DNA from: Prosthecobacter sp.
GTDB taxonomy: Bacteria > Verrucomicrobiota > Verrucomicrobiia > Verrucomicrobiales > Verrucomicrobiaceae
Direction: 5' to 3'
DNA length: 59,867 nt
Assembly (NCBI GenBank): GCA_021733925.1
Contig: JAIPJY010000044.1
Span: 1 to 59,867 of the forward strand
Below the pieces are notes generated by a model that was not told the DNA's origin, did no database searches, and was given only the letters and a program-made list of their open reading frames with translations. The position numbers and the translations under genes are program-made. Of the stretch, positions 18,916 to 26,969 are shown one piece after another; position 1 is the stretch's first letter, and each line of letters opens with the position of its first letter.

Positions 18916-19578
18916 TCAGGAAAGAAAGCTCTTCAGCCAGTCGCGCACGCCCTCTTCAGCGGCGCTCTGCAGCAGCTCATCCGAAGGCAGCAGTGTGCGG
19001 TCCTGCTGCTGATGCACGGATTTGACGAGCCAGTAATAAATCGGCGGGCGCTGCGCAGCCTGCTGCGGCACACGCGTTTCTTTCGCGGCTTTGCTTTCGA
19101 TGCCGTAGCCGCTCGCCCTGCGGTCAGAGACACGGCTTTGATCCGCCTTCACCAGCGCCAGCCTGCCGCCTTTAAAGAAGGCCAGGCGCAGATCATTGAA
19201 GGCCCCGGCGCGCTTGCCATAGGCCTCGGCCGTCGCGGCGATCGTCAGGTACTTCGCATTCACCGGCGTGATCGTGATGTCGCTGAACGCACGCGTGATG
19301 CCCGGAGAGGTGATGCCGACCACCGCCCCCTCGGCATCGCTGCGGCTCGTCACGCTTTCAGCCGCCCGCTCCAGATGCCCCGTGGGTGCGGCCCCCAGGC
19401 TGTCAGCCGTGGCATGCCTGGACTGTGCCAGAGAGGTCAGATAATCCCGCGTCAGGTTCTCAGCTCGTGTCGCGATGTCCTGGTGGATCTCCACCGGGTT
19501 GAGCAGCTCCGCCTCCAGCTGCGAGAGCATGCGCTGCGCATCTCCGCCGATGCTGATGTCCACGGCGAGCAGTCTCAT
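18916..19578 (-). CDS. Head/tail completion protein (Mu gpG-like position)
   Basis: About 220 residues from the ATG that overlaps the upstream stop (ATGA). The N-terminus MRLLAVDISIGGDAQRML and the helical LLNPVEIHQDIATRAENLT resemble virion-morphogenesis proteins such as Mu gpG. The middle has HLERAAESVT and ITITPVNAKYLTIAATAEAYG, with the YLTIAATAEAYGKRAGAF strand typical of that class. It directly follows the F-like gene, as G follows F in Mu. Confidence 0.65.
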   Translation of the reverse strand: MRLLAVDISIGGDAQRMLSQLEAELLNPVEIHQDIATRAENLTRDYLTSLAQSRHATADSLGAAPTGHLERAAESVTSRSDAEGAVVGITSPGITRAFSDITITPVNAKYLTIAATAEAYGKRAGAFNDLRLAFFKGGRLALVKADQSRVSDRRASGYGIESKAAKETRVPQQAAQRPPIYYWLVKSVHQQQDRTLLPSDELLQSAAEEGVRDWLKSFLS

Positions 19579-21245
19579 GCCGCCGCCCTCCTTGCCCTTC
19601 GAAGCTCGGAGAGCGAAGAATGGGTTTCCAGCGCCGCTACAAGGGCCTTGCAACGCGTGCGCAGTGAGGTAGCATTCTTTACATCGTGGAACGTTTCGGA
19701 CGTTTCAGGGGGGGACTCTCTCGCGGGAGGTGCATCCACCGCCACGATCCTTCGATTGCCAATGTGCATCGTGATGGGCACCAAAGATTTGGCCCGCACT
19801 TCCTCAACCAATGTGTGCCGTTTGCCGCCGCGCCTCCACGTGTACTCAATCGTGGGCAGACCATTGATGGAATTTTTGCTGAGCTTGATGTGAGTGGACG
19901 GGTCCGAGTGCAGCTGATGCAGCCGCATGATGACGGCGCGTGTCACAGGGTATTGGCCGCGCTGCTTCTCTTTGGTCTTGCTGCCATGCTGTTTGTGAAT
20001 GTGGCGGATGGATGAATCATCCAGCGCATGGGTGTAACCAGCCACATCCAGCCCCGTGGCTGCACGGATTCTTTGAGCCTCGGCACTGTCCACTTTTTTG
20101 TACTGGATCGGATGGCCGATCTTGCCACGCATGCCGCCCTTGCGCGTATGCACCTTGTCATAGGCTTTGCCCGCCTGCTGCTTGCCCATGCGGCGCGTGA
20201 TCCAGCCCAGCAGCGCACCCACATGCGTGCCGCTGTTCATGATGACGCCATGCAGCCACAGCCGGTTGCGTGCGGCATTGCGCGCCCGGTAAGCCTTGTC
20301 CGCCGCCGCAAGCTCTTGATCGAGCTGCCGTTTGAGCCTCACAGATCCATCTTCCTGCCGTGCCAGGTCGCGCTTCATCGCCTCGATCAAAGCCGGGTCA
20401 AGGCCCGCCGCGCTGGCCTTGCTCCGCACCGCTGGCACCGCAGCCGGCTCTTTTCCCGCCTGCGTATCCGGCTCGCTTTTCTGATCCGTGATGACGCCCA
20501 AAATCAGGCATTCATCCCGCGCCACTTCACGCACACCATACTTGGAACCAAAGGCAAAGGGCGCAAACGGATTGCCCAGCGTGTCCTTGTAGCCATCCGC
20601 GCCATCTCCGAGATTCTGCCACACGTCGGAAGTCTTGGGCGCGATCATGCGCGTGCCCTGGTCAAACAGCTCACCACCCGCAGCCACAAACCGCGCCTGC
20701 CAGTCATCACCAGGCACCGGCTCCAAAGCTCCGCCTTTGCGGCGTTTGAATCCACGCGGCGTGCGCACACGGCCAATGCGCACCAGCTCCCACGCAGGCC
20801 ATTGGTACAGGCGGCGCTCTTCCATGCCTTTCGCGGCAAACGCTTGATTGGCCGCGATGCGGTAGTTCGTCGTGATCGTCAGCGTCATGCGCTTGTCACT
20901 GGCCAGATCCCGCAGCGTGCCTTTGCGCGCCGGTGGCACCGTGCCTGCCTTGTCCTGGGGAAAGCCGCCCGCCTCCGCATCGTAGCCCAGGGCGCGATAC
21001 ATGTCCGTGAGCTTCAGCTTGGCCGTGGCCAGGTTGTCCCTGCCCTCCAGCATGCCCGTCAGCCCATCATGCAGCGCTTGCAGCACACGCAGTTGTGTCA
21101 TGCGTGCGGAGAACAGCGCCTGCCTTCGGATGCTCGCATCCAGCTCACGCAGCTGCTCCGTGTCCAGCTCCGTGGGCACCAGCCGCTTTTGCGCCAGCTC
21201 CCGGAGCGCGGCAAAAAATCGCAGTGGCTGAAGGATAAAGTTCAT
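19575..21245 (-). CDS. Head morphogenesis (Mu F-like) protein fused to a PBECR-type nuclease domain
   Basis: About 556 residues. Residues about 110-260 look like a phage minor-head F-like domain, with ITTNYRIAANQAFAAKG, an RTPRGFKRR loop and GNPFAPFAFGSKYGV before an ARDECLILG end. A charged helical linker follows. Residues about 395-500 contain HALDDSSIRHIHKQHG, an EKQRGQYPVT strand and THIKLSKNSINGLPTIEY, then KRHTLVEEVRAK. This matches my recollection of the phage Barnase-EndoU-ColicinE5/D-RelE-like (PBECR) nuclease domains often carried by head-morphogenesis proteins. The His cluster HIHKQH is the probable active-site region. It may be an RNase delivered with the DNA or a toxin against rivals (inference). 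The ATG at 21245 is used; a TTG lies nine bases earlier. Confidence 0.7.
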   Translation of the reverse strand: MNFILQPLRFFAALRELAQKRLVPTELDTEQLRELDASIRRQALFSARMTQLRVLQALHDGLTGMLEGRDNLATAKLKLTDMYRALGYDAEAGGFPQDKAGTVPPARKGTLRDLASDKRMTLTITTNYRIAANQAFAAKGMEERRLYQWPAWELVRIGRVRTPRGFKRRKGGALEPVPGDDWQARFVAAGGELFDQGTRMIAPKTSDVWQNLGDGADGYKDTLGNPFAPFAFGSKYGVREVARDECLILGVITDQKSEPDTQAGKEPAAVPAVRSKASAAGLDPALIEAMKRDLARQEDGSVRLKRQLDQELAAADKAYRARNAARNRLWLHGVIMNSGTHVGALLGWITRRMGKQQAGKAYDKVHTRKGGMRGKIGHPIQYKKVDSAEAQRIRAATGLDVAGYTHALDDSSIRHIHKQHGSKTKEKQRGQYPVTRAVIMRLHQLHSDPSTHIKLSKNSINGLPTIEYTWRRGGKRHTLVEEVRAKSLVPITMHIGNRRIVAVDAPPARESPPETSETFHDVKNATSLRTRCKALVAALETHSSLSELRRARRAAA

Positions 21246-21257
21246 GGCTTGCAATCG

Positions 21258-21710
21258 CTAAGCACCGTCCTGCTGATCACAGCCAAACCGTTTGCGGCGT
21301 GCCTTGATCGTCGGGCCGGGCTGCGTGCTCTGCACGGTCGGCTCCTCGCTGTCATCGCTGATCTCCACCGGCATGCTGCAGTTCGCGATCGCGTCCAGCT
21401 CACGATCATCCTTGTCCCACTGCTTGCGCTCATCTTCCGTGAGCGCGTACTCCAGCCGGTCCTTGGCTGCACGCACCACCATGCGGCAGGCGATCTCTTT
21501 GAGCGACTCAGGAATCTTCGTGGCATCCGCATCCACGCGGTTGGTGCGGCAGGCCGCGACCTTGCGGCGGATGTGATTGCAGGCCGTGGTGATGTAGCCC
21601 GGCAGCGGATCAGCCTGCCCCTCAGCCAGCGCGGCGGTGCTGAGGGCAGACATCAGCGGTGCCAGCTTGGTGTCGTTAAGATCGTCAGAGGTGATAGATA
21701 TCCAAGACAT
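21258..21710 (-). CDS. Head-tail connector / gp36-like protein
   Basis: 150 residues. The N-terminus (SWISITSDDLND) and helices around LPGYITTACNHIRRKVAACR and LKEIACRMVVRAAKDRLEYAL resemble head-completion proteins of the Mu gp36 kind, which start with a membrane-free helical bundle. The C-terminus is acidic, then basic (ARRKRFG). It lies between capsid genes and the F-like gene. Assignment is by pattern and position. Confidence 0.6.
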   Translation of the reverse strand: MSWISITSDDLNDTKLAPLMSALSTAALAEGQADPLPGYITTACNHIRRKVAACRTNRVDADATKIPESLKEIACRMVVRAAKDRLEYALTEDERKQWDKDDRELDAIANCSMPVEISDDSEEPTVQSTQPGPTIKARRKRFGCDQQDGA

Positions 21711-21722
21711 GAGGTTGAAAGG

Positions 21723-21908
21723 TTATTCGATTTCGATATCTCCAGGTCGCTTGAAATCGACAGTCACAAACCCGTAGCCCTTGCACTCTTCCAAGTGCTC
21801 ATCACAGGCGTGGTAAGTTTGCTTTTCGGGCGTGATGTATCTTCCCGCTGCCAGCACAACTTCACCGTCGGACAAGCAGAGATCACAAAGGCAGACAGTT
21901 CGTTTCAT
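21723..21908 (-). CDS. Small cysteine-containing protein
   Basis: 61 residues with a CLCDLC pair and a HACDEH pair, a probable zinc-binding knuckle. It lies 12 bases upstream of the connector gene in the late transcript. No family recognised. Confidence 0.5.
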   Translation of the reverse strand: MKRTVCLCDLCLSDGEVVLAAGRYITPEKQTYHACDEHLEECKGYGFVTVDFKRPGDIEIE

Positions 21909-21922
21909 AAGGGAAAATAAAT

Positions 21923-22075
21923 TCAGGCTGATTTCTGACCGATCCGCCCGAGCCTGGCCCGCGTCTCACGGCCCATGCGTCCCAGGCACACGATCTGCGG
22001 AAACAGCACCGGCATGCGCCCTGCAAGCCCGATGCACAGCGCCTGCTGCAGCGCGATTCGGCGGAGGAGTTTCAT
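21923..22075 (-). CDS. Small basic protein, hypothetical
   Basis: A 50-residue frame starting MKLLRRIALQQALCIG and ending RIGQKSA. Its ATG overlaps the stop of the upstream gene (ATGA), which supports translation. It is Arg-rich with one weak hydrophobic stretch. Function unknown. Confidence 0.45.
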   Translation of the reverse strand: MKLLRRIALQQALCIGLAGRMPVLFPQIVCLGRMGRETRARLGRIGQKSA

Positions 22076-22305
22076 TGTTTGGCAAACCAGGCATCCAGTT
22101 CACGGCGTGTCTTGCACGCCAGCAGTTCAGTCACGGTCGCACGAACATCCATGCGCAATTCCTTGAGCCATCGAGCCAGCCTCAACAGGGCGCTCTTTTG
22201 CGGTGGCCTGACTGCCGTACGGCGTCCACCTGGCCCAATGACATAACTGCCGCGCCAGTCGAGCACTGCGTTGCGGAGTTTGCCGAGTTTGAGATTCCTG
22301 CTCAT
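22072..22305 (-). CDS. Small hypothetical late protein
   Basis: 77 residues from the chosen ATG (MSRNLKLGKLRNAVLDW); the longer frame upstream runs into the space after the capsid gene. Basic, helical C-terminus LLACKTRRELDAWFAK. It lies between the major capsid and connector genes and is linked to the next frame by an ATGA overlap. Family not recognised. Confidence 0.5.
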   Translation of the reverse strand: MSRNLKLGKLRNAVLDWRGSYVIGPGGRRTAVRPPQKSALLRLARWLKELRMDVRATVTELLACKTRRELDAWFAKQ

Positions 22306-22408
22306 GAGTTGATCCAAAAGGAAGGGCTTGGAAGGTGGCAGCCTCCAAGCCCGGTTGTGTTGCGCGCCCTGCCAGGTTGCCGCGCTTGTGGCCTTGAGGG
22401 CGATTCGA

Positions 22409-23326
22409 TTAACCGATGGTGAAGAGCTTTCCAGCCTCGGTATTGGTGGCCTTGACGTCTGCACTCCAGTCAAGCTTGACGACTTCGCCGCGTCCATCCT
22501 GGCGCGGATACACGCCCGGAACCATCCAGCGATTGCGCGGGCGGAACGTCTTCATGAACGAAGGATCACGCCGCGTCGGGTTGGGATTGCGGGCAAACAC
22601 CAGCAGTTTGGCTTTGAGGAGGAAGTCCAGGGCTGTCGTCTTGCCGCGTGCGGTCGTGTCCGCAGCGAGCCAGGAGATCTTGTGCTTCACGTTGCCCATC
22701 AGGAGCTTCATGATGTTGTCGAAGGTCGGGGCGATTTCATCCTTGCCAGGGAAATAGCCTTTTGTCTTCGCATTGGCAAAGAAGGCGCGCACGGCATCCG
22801 CAGACCACACCATGCCGACCTCGATCATGTCACTGCCACCTGCGGCGAGAATGACGGAAGCGACGGCCTCATTCAATTCTTTGACGGGATCATTGCTGTC
22901 ACTGCTCCAGGTGCCACCGGAGGCCGCACCAGCGGACGAAACCGCCGTGTCGATGACCAGCTTCTCATGAGCCAGACCGCCAAGGAAAGCAGCGTCATCC
23001 GCCGCTTCTTTGAGGACATCCATGCCCTCGGCTTCTTCGATCTCGATGTTGTCGAGCGGCGTGTCCAGGGCGTTGGGTTTGCACTCGAAGCTTTGGGAGC
23101 TGCGGTCAAAGATCAGCTGTGTGGCCTGACCACCCAGACCACGCAGGGTGTCGGGGATCTTGAAGCGGCTTTCTTTGTCATAACTGGTGTATTTGCCCGT
23201 GTGCCTGGAGGTGTTGACCGTTGGGGCGATGAAGTCGGCAACCTGCGACGTGGCAGATTGCGCGGCTCCCTGTGCGTATTCTTTGATCAGCGGCTGACCG
23301 CTGAGGGTGGCGAGTGAGGTGCTCAT
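22409..23326 (-). CDS. Major capsid protein
   Basis: 305 residues. The position after the protease/scaffold and a small decoration-like protein is that of the Mu gpT/major-head gene. The N-terminus is short and helical (IKEYAQGAAQSATSQVADF). It is followed by an extended strand with YDKESRFKIPDTLRG, a helix-rich P-domain (EGMDVLKEAADDAAFLGG) and an A-domain with DMIEVGMVWSADAVRAFF. The C-terminal strand VVKLDWSADVKATNTEAGK closes the fold. The overall plan fits an HK97-type shell protein. It is probably not proteolytically trimmed at a long delta domain, as none is seen. Confidence 0.8.
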   Translation of the reverse strand: MSTSLATLSGQPLIKEYAQGAAQSATSQVADFIAPTVNTSRHTGKYTSYDKESRFKIPDTLRGLGGQATQLIFDRSSQSFECKPNALDTPLDNIEIEEAEGMDVLKEAADDAAFLGGLAHEKLVIDTAVSSAGAASGGTWSSDSNDPVKELNEAVASVILAAGGSDMIEVGMVWSADAVRAFFANAKTKGYFPGKDEIAPTFDNIMKLLMGNVKHKISWLAADTTARGKTTALDFLLKAKLLVFARNPNPTRRDPSFMKTFRPRNRWMVPGVYPRQDGRGEVVKLDWSADVKATNTEAGKLFTIG

Positions 23327-23391
23327 AATGGCTTGTGTGGAGTTCGGGCATCAGCCCGTGATGAATGAATGAGTGAGGAGTTGAGGGTTGT

Positions 23392-23970
23392 TTATGCCGT
23401 GGCCTTCCAGCCTTGGGCGACCATGAAGGCGCGCATGTCCCGCACGTTGGCGAGGATGGCGTCGGCCTGTGCCTGGCTGAATCCGTAGGGCGTGGAGTTG
23501 GTGGCTGCAGTCGCTGCCGGTGTGGCGGCGCTGAACGTGCTGCCCACGTTGATCATGCGCGGATGCGGGCGGATGCGGACGAGCTGCTCGTCCACGAAGT
23601 CTTCAAGCGCGACCCCGGGAGAGTAGTAAGCCCCCTCCGTGGTGCCGAGTGCTTCCACCTTGCCTGCATTGACGCCGGAAGATGCGGCAGGGTCACAAAG
23701 CACCAGGGCGTTGCCTGCAGAGCCGGTGCCGTTGGCACGGATGCGGACTTCTTTCTCCCCGGCGATGGCGAGCACGTCGCAGTTGGAATCTTCCACGGCT
23801 TCGCGGACCAGGATGAACGGGCAGATGTCCGTCACAGCGGCTGGCACGACGACTTCGGGAATCGAACCGCCATCGGCGATTTTAACAAGACGGCCTTCAA
23901 GGCCGGTGAGATCGGCACCGGCATTGATCTTGCGCGGCCCGCCTGGGTGGGTGTCTGTCTGGGTGGTCAT
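23392..23970 (-). CDS. Capsid decoration-like protein
   Basis: 192 residues between the protease/scaffold gene and the major capsid gene. Residues 15-135 show a beta-barrel pattern: LEGRLVKIADGGSIPEVVVP, then CDVLAIAGEKEVRIR and ALVLCDPAA. This is like capsid cement proteins (DUF2190 type). The C-terminal helix SQAQADAILANVRDMRAF could be a trimerisation or capsid-contact segment. A capsid role is supported by location; the family is inferred. Confidence 0.6.
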   Translation of the reverse strand: MTTQTDTHPGGPRKINAGADLTGLEGRLVKIADGGSIPEVVVPAAVTDICPFILVREAVEDSNCDVLAIAGEKEVRIRANGTGSAGNALVLCDPAASSGVNAGKVEALGTTEGAYYSPGVALEDFVDEQLVRIRPHPRMINVGSTFSAATPAATAATNSTPYGFSQAQADAILANVRDMRAFMVAQGWKATA

Positions 23971-24005
23971 ATCGAATGGATATTGAAGGGTGATGAGTTG
24001 ATGGG

Positions 24006-24497
24006 TTACTTGACGAACTGCTGCGCGTACTCGCCCTCAGCCTGCGCGAAGCATTCTTGATGACGGCGGTTGGTGTTGGACTGCTTCAGCTCGTTGGTGC
24101 GGTTGCCGATCCATGCCGCCTTCTTGGCCTCGGCTTCCTTGGCGGTATCATCGCCCTGGTTGAGCTGCTCTCCCGTCTTCGGCAGCGGTGCGCCCTGGCG
24201 GTTGTGCAGCGGCTGGCGCGGCTCAGTGGTCGCAGGCTTGCTCTTGGCGAGGATGGCGAGCGCAGCGGGGCGCGTGGCCTTGTTGGTCAGAGACGGCGTG
24301 AGCAGCGTGCGCTGATCAGCGTCCGTGATGCCGTGTTCATCCAGATCACGGCTGGCGAGCATGTCTTGCAGCTCGGTGATGCGATTGGTGGTCGCGGTGT
24401 CGGTTGCGCCTTTGGAGCTGCACGCGGCGGAGATCTGGTCATCAGTCGCCTCCGGTGGCAAGCCCAAGGCCTTTAGCAGCATGGCTTTGTAGTCCAT
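24006..24497 (-). CDS. Nested in-frame scaffold protein (Mu gpZ-like), possible
   Basis: An internal ATG (MDYKAMLLKALG) begins exactly where the protease domain ends and would yield 163 residues of scaffold. Mu makes gpZ from such an internal start in I. No strong ribosome-binding site is seen before it, so separate translation is uncertain. Confidence 0.4.
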   Translation of the reverse strand: MDYKAMLLKALGLPPEATDDQISAACSSKGATDTATTNRITELQDMLASRDLDEHGITDADQRTLLTPSLTNKATRPAALAILAKSKPATTEPRQPLHNRQGAPLPKTGEQLNQGDDTAKEAEAKKAAWIGNRTNELKQSNTNRRHQECFAQAEGEYAQQFVK

Positions 24498-25019
24498 TGT
24501 TTTGGGTGTGTTGGTGTTTGGGTTTGCCGACTCCGAGCGGCGGTTCGTGAGGGGTTTCTGCCCCCTCAAATTCGGATCATTCGTCAGGGCGATCACTCCC
24601 AGCTGCGTGACGCGCATGCGCCCGTTGCCAAGATCCACCAGGCCATCACGCGGGAAGCAGGGGCTGGTGAACTGATAGACTTTGCCATTGACCAGCGGCA
24701 GGCCATGCGTGGTGAGATCAATGCGCACCCACAGGCCATCATCACGGATCTGCGTCTCTTTACCCCAGCCGCTGGCTTCAGTCGTATTTTGCACGTCCAT
24801 GGATTTGTGATCCACATCCACCCGGCTGGCAGGCGTGCCGATGGGGTAGGTTCTCGCCATGTTTTCCACCGCCGCCTGGTCAATGACCTGGACGATGGTT
24901 TCCTTGCCATCCGCAGAGACCCAGGGATGTTCGCCAAACGGGCACACATGCGCCCAGCAGGAACGGCTGGCGTCAAAGGGAGTGCTGGCTTGATTGAGCA
25001 GGCAGAGGTCAGTTTTCAA
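24006..25019 (-). CDS. Prohead protease with C-terminal scaffold (Mu gpI-like)
   Basis: 337 residues. The N-terminal half is a Mu-like prohead protease: IGTPASRVDVDHKSMDVQ has the probable catalytic His, KVYQFTSPCF the probable nucleophile Ser, and LGVIALTNDPNLRG the closing strand. A low-complexity linker (SANPNTNTPKT) leads to an acidic, coiled C-terminal half (MDYKAMLLKALGLPPEA onward) that fits the scaffold. The start is TTG at 25019; an in-frame stop lies two codons before it. An AAGGA lies about ten bases upstream. As in Mu, the scaffold portion may also be made separately (see 24006-24497). Confidence 0.8.
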   Translation of the reverse strand: MKTDLCLLNQASTPFDASRSCWAHVCPFGEHPWVSADGKETIVQVIDQAAVENMARTYPIGTPASRVDVDHKSMDVQNTTEASGWGKETQIRDDGLWVRIDLTTHGLPLVNGKVYQFTSPCFPRDGLVDLGNGRMRVTQLGVIALTNDPNLRGQKPLTNRRSESANPNTNTPKTMDYKAMLLKALGLPPEATDDQISAACSSKGATDTATTNRITELQDMLASRDLDEHGITDADQRTLLTPSLTNKATRPAALAILAKSKPATTEPRQPLHNRQGAPLPKTGEQLNQGDDTAKEAEAKKAAWIGNRTNELKQSNTNRRHQECFAQAEGEYAQQFVK

Positions 25020-25050
25020 TGTTCAATGTTCCTTGTTGAATGTTCAATGT

Positions 25051-26670
25051 TCACACCGCCACGGCTTCGTTGGCGGCGGCAGCGCCGAGGATTTTCTGCC
25101 AGCTTGTCACGGTGGCGTCAGAGGCCCCGACTTCGGCGGCGAGCTTGGGCAGGTCTTCCATGAGCAGCTTCACACCGGCCTGCAGGTCCTCTTCACTCTG
25201 CGCATCCGTGAGCAGCTCCTGCAGGCGCTCTGCCACGGGCTTGAAGTCGGCCTGCATGCCTGAGAGCATTTCATCCAGGGACGCGGCCAGCATGTCCTCG
25301 GTGATGTCTTGCGGCTCACGCTCAGCATCACCGCCATCCGCAGTCGTCGCACGGTTCGGCAGCGGCGGCGGAATGCCCTTGCCCGGAGTCTGCACAGGAG
25401 ACCGGGTCACCTTGTAGGACGTGCGTTCCTCGACCTGCGAAGGGTCCACATCAAAGCCCGCATCCTTGAGCCCGGCCACATCCTTGATGATCTCACCGGT
25501 GTCCACTTCCTCATTGGCCAGTATTTCAAAGTAAGCCAGGGCAGGCTGTCCCGGGAACTGCGCCGCCAGGATCTTCTTGTCAAACTGCGCCTGCAAAGCT
25601 GCCGTGATGCGCCGCGCCAGGGCACGCGCCACACGCATGAAGGTTTCCGAATGCGCACCGCCCGCCAGAGTCCCGCTGCCGCTCTCGGCCAGCATCGTGA
25701 GGGCACCGCTCGTGATCGCCATCACAATCTCTTTCTCCAGCGCCTCCTGGTAGCTGCGGAAAGGTGCCACGCCACGCGCCCCGGCATCCACCGTCTTGAT
25801 GTCGCTGCCATACGGCAAAGCGCCGCGTGAATTGCTGATGACTTCCTCTGCCAGGTCCTGATAAGCCGTCTCCTGCCCCGCTGGTACATTCTGCGGCATC
25901 ACGGCAAAGATGGAAGGCACGCCAAAGCTCTCAATGAAGCCGTCCTCATCCTTGCGGCCCATCTGGAGCCGCACAAACGCAATCAAGGCGATCTCATTGA
26001 TCGGATCATCAATCTCACGCACGATGAACCGGGACATGTCCACCGGCTCCCCCTTGACGCTGCCACTGCGTGCCCCGCTGTTGTAGGCCCAGGCACCATT
26101 GAGGCCGTCGCGACACCAGTACCACTGCTGCACTGGGCGCAGCTCCACAATGCCGGGCTTGCCGTCCAGCCATGCGGGCACATTGCCCTCGATCATCTCC
26201 AGATGCGCAAATCCCCGAAACTCAGCCAGGCCCAGGAACTCAATGGCCTCGGTCAGATTGCTGATGGCATCATACGCGCTGCGCAGTGCCGTGGCCTGCG
26301 CTTCAGCCTGGGCCTGGGTGTAGCCCTTGGGCAGGCGCTTCTCTTCCACCGTCTTGATCTCCCAGTCCATCTCAGAGACGGCGGAGAGCAGCGACCGCTT
26401 GCCACCACGCAGCGTGGCATTGCGCTTTTCAATGAAGCGGTAGAGCCATTGCAGGTCGGCATACGCCCCGCGCTCTCCTTCCTCCAGATAGTTCACCGCC
26501 CGGGACATCGTCAGGCCGCGCAGCGGGTTGAACAGATCCCGCCATTTGTTGGCATTGCTGATCTGGATCGCCATCGTCAAAGACCGCACCTGCACCGTGA
26601 CGGCATTGCGCAGCGCAGCGGCAGGGCGGGAGACGAGGCGGTTCCAGAGTTGTGGCAGCGGGTTCTTCAA
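25051..26670 (-). CDS. Portal protein (Mu gp29-like, DUF935)
   Basis: 539 residues. The dodecameric head vertex protein through which DNA enters and leaves. It carries the DUF935 signature: WRDLFNPLRGLTMSRAVNYL, EEGERGAYADLQWLYRFIEK, RGGKRSLLSAVSEMDWEIK, and later TSGALTMLAESGSGTLAGG and a GGAHSETF turn. The C-terminus is acidic. The start is TTG at 26670; an ATG 32 codons in (MAIQISNANKW) is an alternative. It is the first gene behind the repeated element at 26702-26729. Confidence 0.9.
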   Translation of the reverse strand: MKNPLPQLWNRLVSRPAAALRNAVTVQVRSLTMAIQISNANKWRDLFNPLRGLTMSRAVNYLEEGERGAYADLQWLYRFIEKRNATLRGGKRSLLSAVSEMDWEIKTVEEKRLPKGYTQAQAEAQATALRSAYDAISNLTEAIEFLGLAEFRGFAHLEMIEGNVPAWLDGKPGIVELRPVQQWYWCRDGLNGAWAYNSGARSGSVKGEPVDMSRFIVREIDDPINEIALIAFVRLQMGRKDEDGFIESFGVPSIFAVMPQNVPAGQETAYQDLAEEVISNSRGALPYGSDIKTVDAGARGVAPFRSYQEALEKEIVMAITSGALTMLAESGSGTLAGGAHSETFMRVARALARRITAALQAQFDKKILAAQFPGQPALAYFEILANEEVDTGEIIKDVAGLKDAGFDVDPSQVEERTSYKVTRSPVQTPGKGIPPPLPNRATTADGGDAEREPQDITEDMLAASLDEMLSGMQADFKPVAERLQELLTDAQSEEDLQAGVKLLMEDLPKLAAEVGASDATVTSWQKILGAAAANEAVAV

Positions 26671-26969
26671 AGCGGGGTCATTTCACCACAGCCCCGCCCC
26701 CCTTCACGTCGCGCATCTGGCACGTTTGGTGGCTGTTTTCAGCCCTCGCCAGATCCGGGCACCCCACCCCCAAAAACTGCCCCCGGCCCGTTTTCCGGCT
26801 CGTGAGTTCGGCTGTCAGGCCCTTTGCAACGCGTTTGCAACGCCTCAGTGGCCTTTGGAGCGGGCCAAGTGCTGCCGTGACACGACCCCACCCCCTTCAA
26901 ACGCGTTAAAACCCGGTTTCTGCGCATTCCGGCTTTCCGCGCCCTCCGAAGCCTTGGGCGAAGGATGGG
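26671..26969. other. Intergenic region between terminase and portal
   Basis: 299 bases with no convincing gene; short frames here have poor composition. It contains the second copy of the late-operon element at 26702-26729. Confidence 0.55.
26702..26729 (-). promoter_or_regulatory. Repeated late-operon element, copy at portal
   Basis: Same core (CCAGATGCGCGACGTGAAG on the - strand) as at 18148-18177 and 31552-31581, with one change in the upstream arm (CGTGCC in place of CGCGCC). It lies 32 bases upstream of the portal start, in front of the head operon. Confidence 0.55.

Noticed and set aside
20028-21920. Long + strand open frame of 630 codons
   Set aside because: Antisense to the head morphogenesis gene; Arg/His/Leu-rich shadow.
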